This document shows, one piece after another, positions 5,404 to 5,414 of a stretch of DNA of 5,414 nt. This stretch comes from an uncultured Angelakisella sp. (GTDB lineage: Bacteria; Bacillota; Clostridia; Oscillospirales; Ruminococcaceae). The position numbers were made by a program, and so were the translations under genes. The notes under the pieces are model-generated. The model did not search any database. It was given only the letters and a program-made list of their open reading frames with translations, and was not told the origin of the DNA. The DNA is taken from NCBI GenBank assembly GCA_910585535.1, contig CAJUFK010000173.1:1-5414 (forward strand), given 5' to 3'. Numbering within the stretch: the stretch's first letter is position 1; each line of letters begins with the position of its first letter.

Positions 5404-5414
5404 TGGAGCGACAG

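Overview
The window looks like the early replication module of a tailed phage or prophage of a Gram-positive host. A Clostridia-type gut bacterium is my best guess. The evidence is tight head-to-tail packing of small genes on one strand, purine-rich AAAGGAG/GGAGG-type ribosome sites, GC-rich coding DNA, and a large CHC2-Toprim-DUF927 primase-helicase next to an ssDNA-binding-like protein. The host assignment is inference. No integrase, structural gene, tRNA, rRNA, insertion sequence or CRISPR array is visible.

Every supported gene is on the minus strand, so transcription runs right to left. In that order they are: a 71-residue protein of unknown function (5403-5188, possibly extending past the right edge); a 151-residue coiled-coil protein (5191-4736) that overlaps it by an ATGA; a 169-residue acidic helical protein (4732-4223); a 288-residue Cys-rich protein ending in an SSB-like acidic tip (4220-3354); an 84-bp gap with a short GC hairpin; and a 901-residue primase-helicase (3269-564). 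The first four genes are packed so tightly that a single mRNA is almost certain.

Next comes a noncoding stretch (563-228), 68% AT over 351-450 by hand count, inside a GC-rich module. It holds six copies of a decamer CCGCACT(A/C)CT in both orientations (one with a mismatch), two related hairpins, a longer duplicated block and a tandem 9-mer. It is the best candidate here for a replication origin or a multi-site operator. A plausible promoter inside it would drive the last gene, a small zinc-knuckle protein (227 to the left edge, incomplete).

Working model (inference): the 288-residue protein coats single-stranded DNA, the 901-residue protein opens and primes the origin, and the repeat region directly downstream of its gene is what one of these proteins or a phage regulator binds. 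Both the ssDNA-binding-like protein and the primase-helicase end in an acidic ...DLPF tip like that of bacterial SSB. This is the most interesting protein-level observation in the window.
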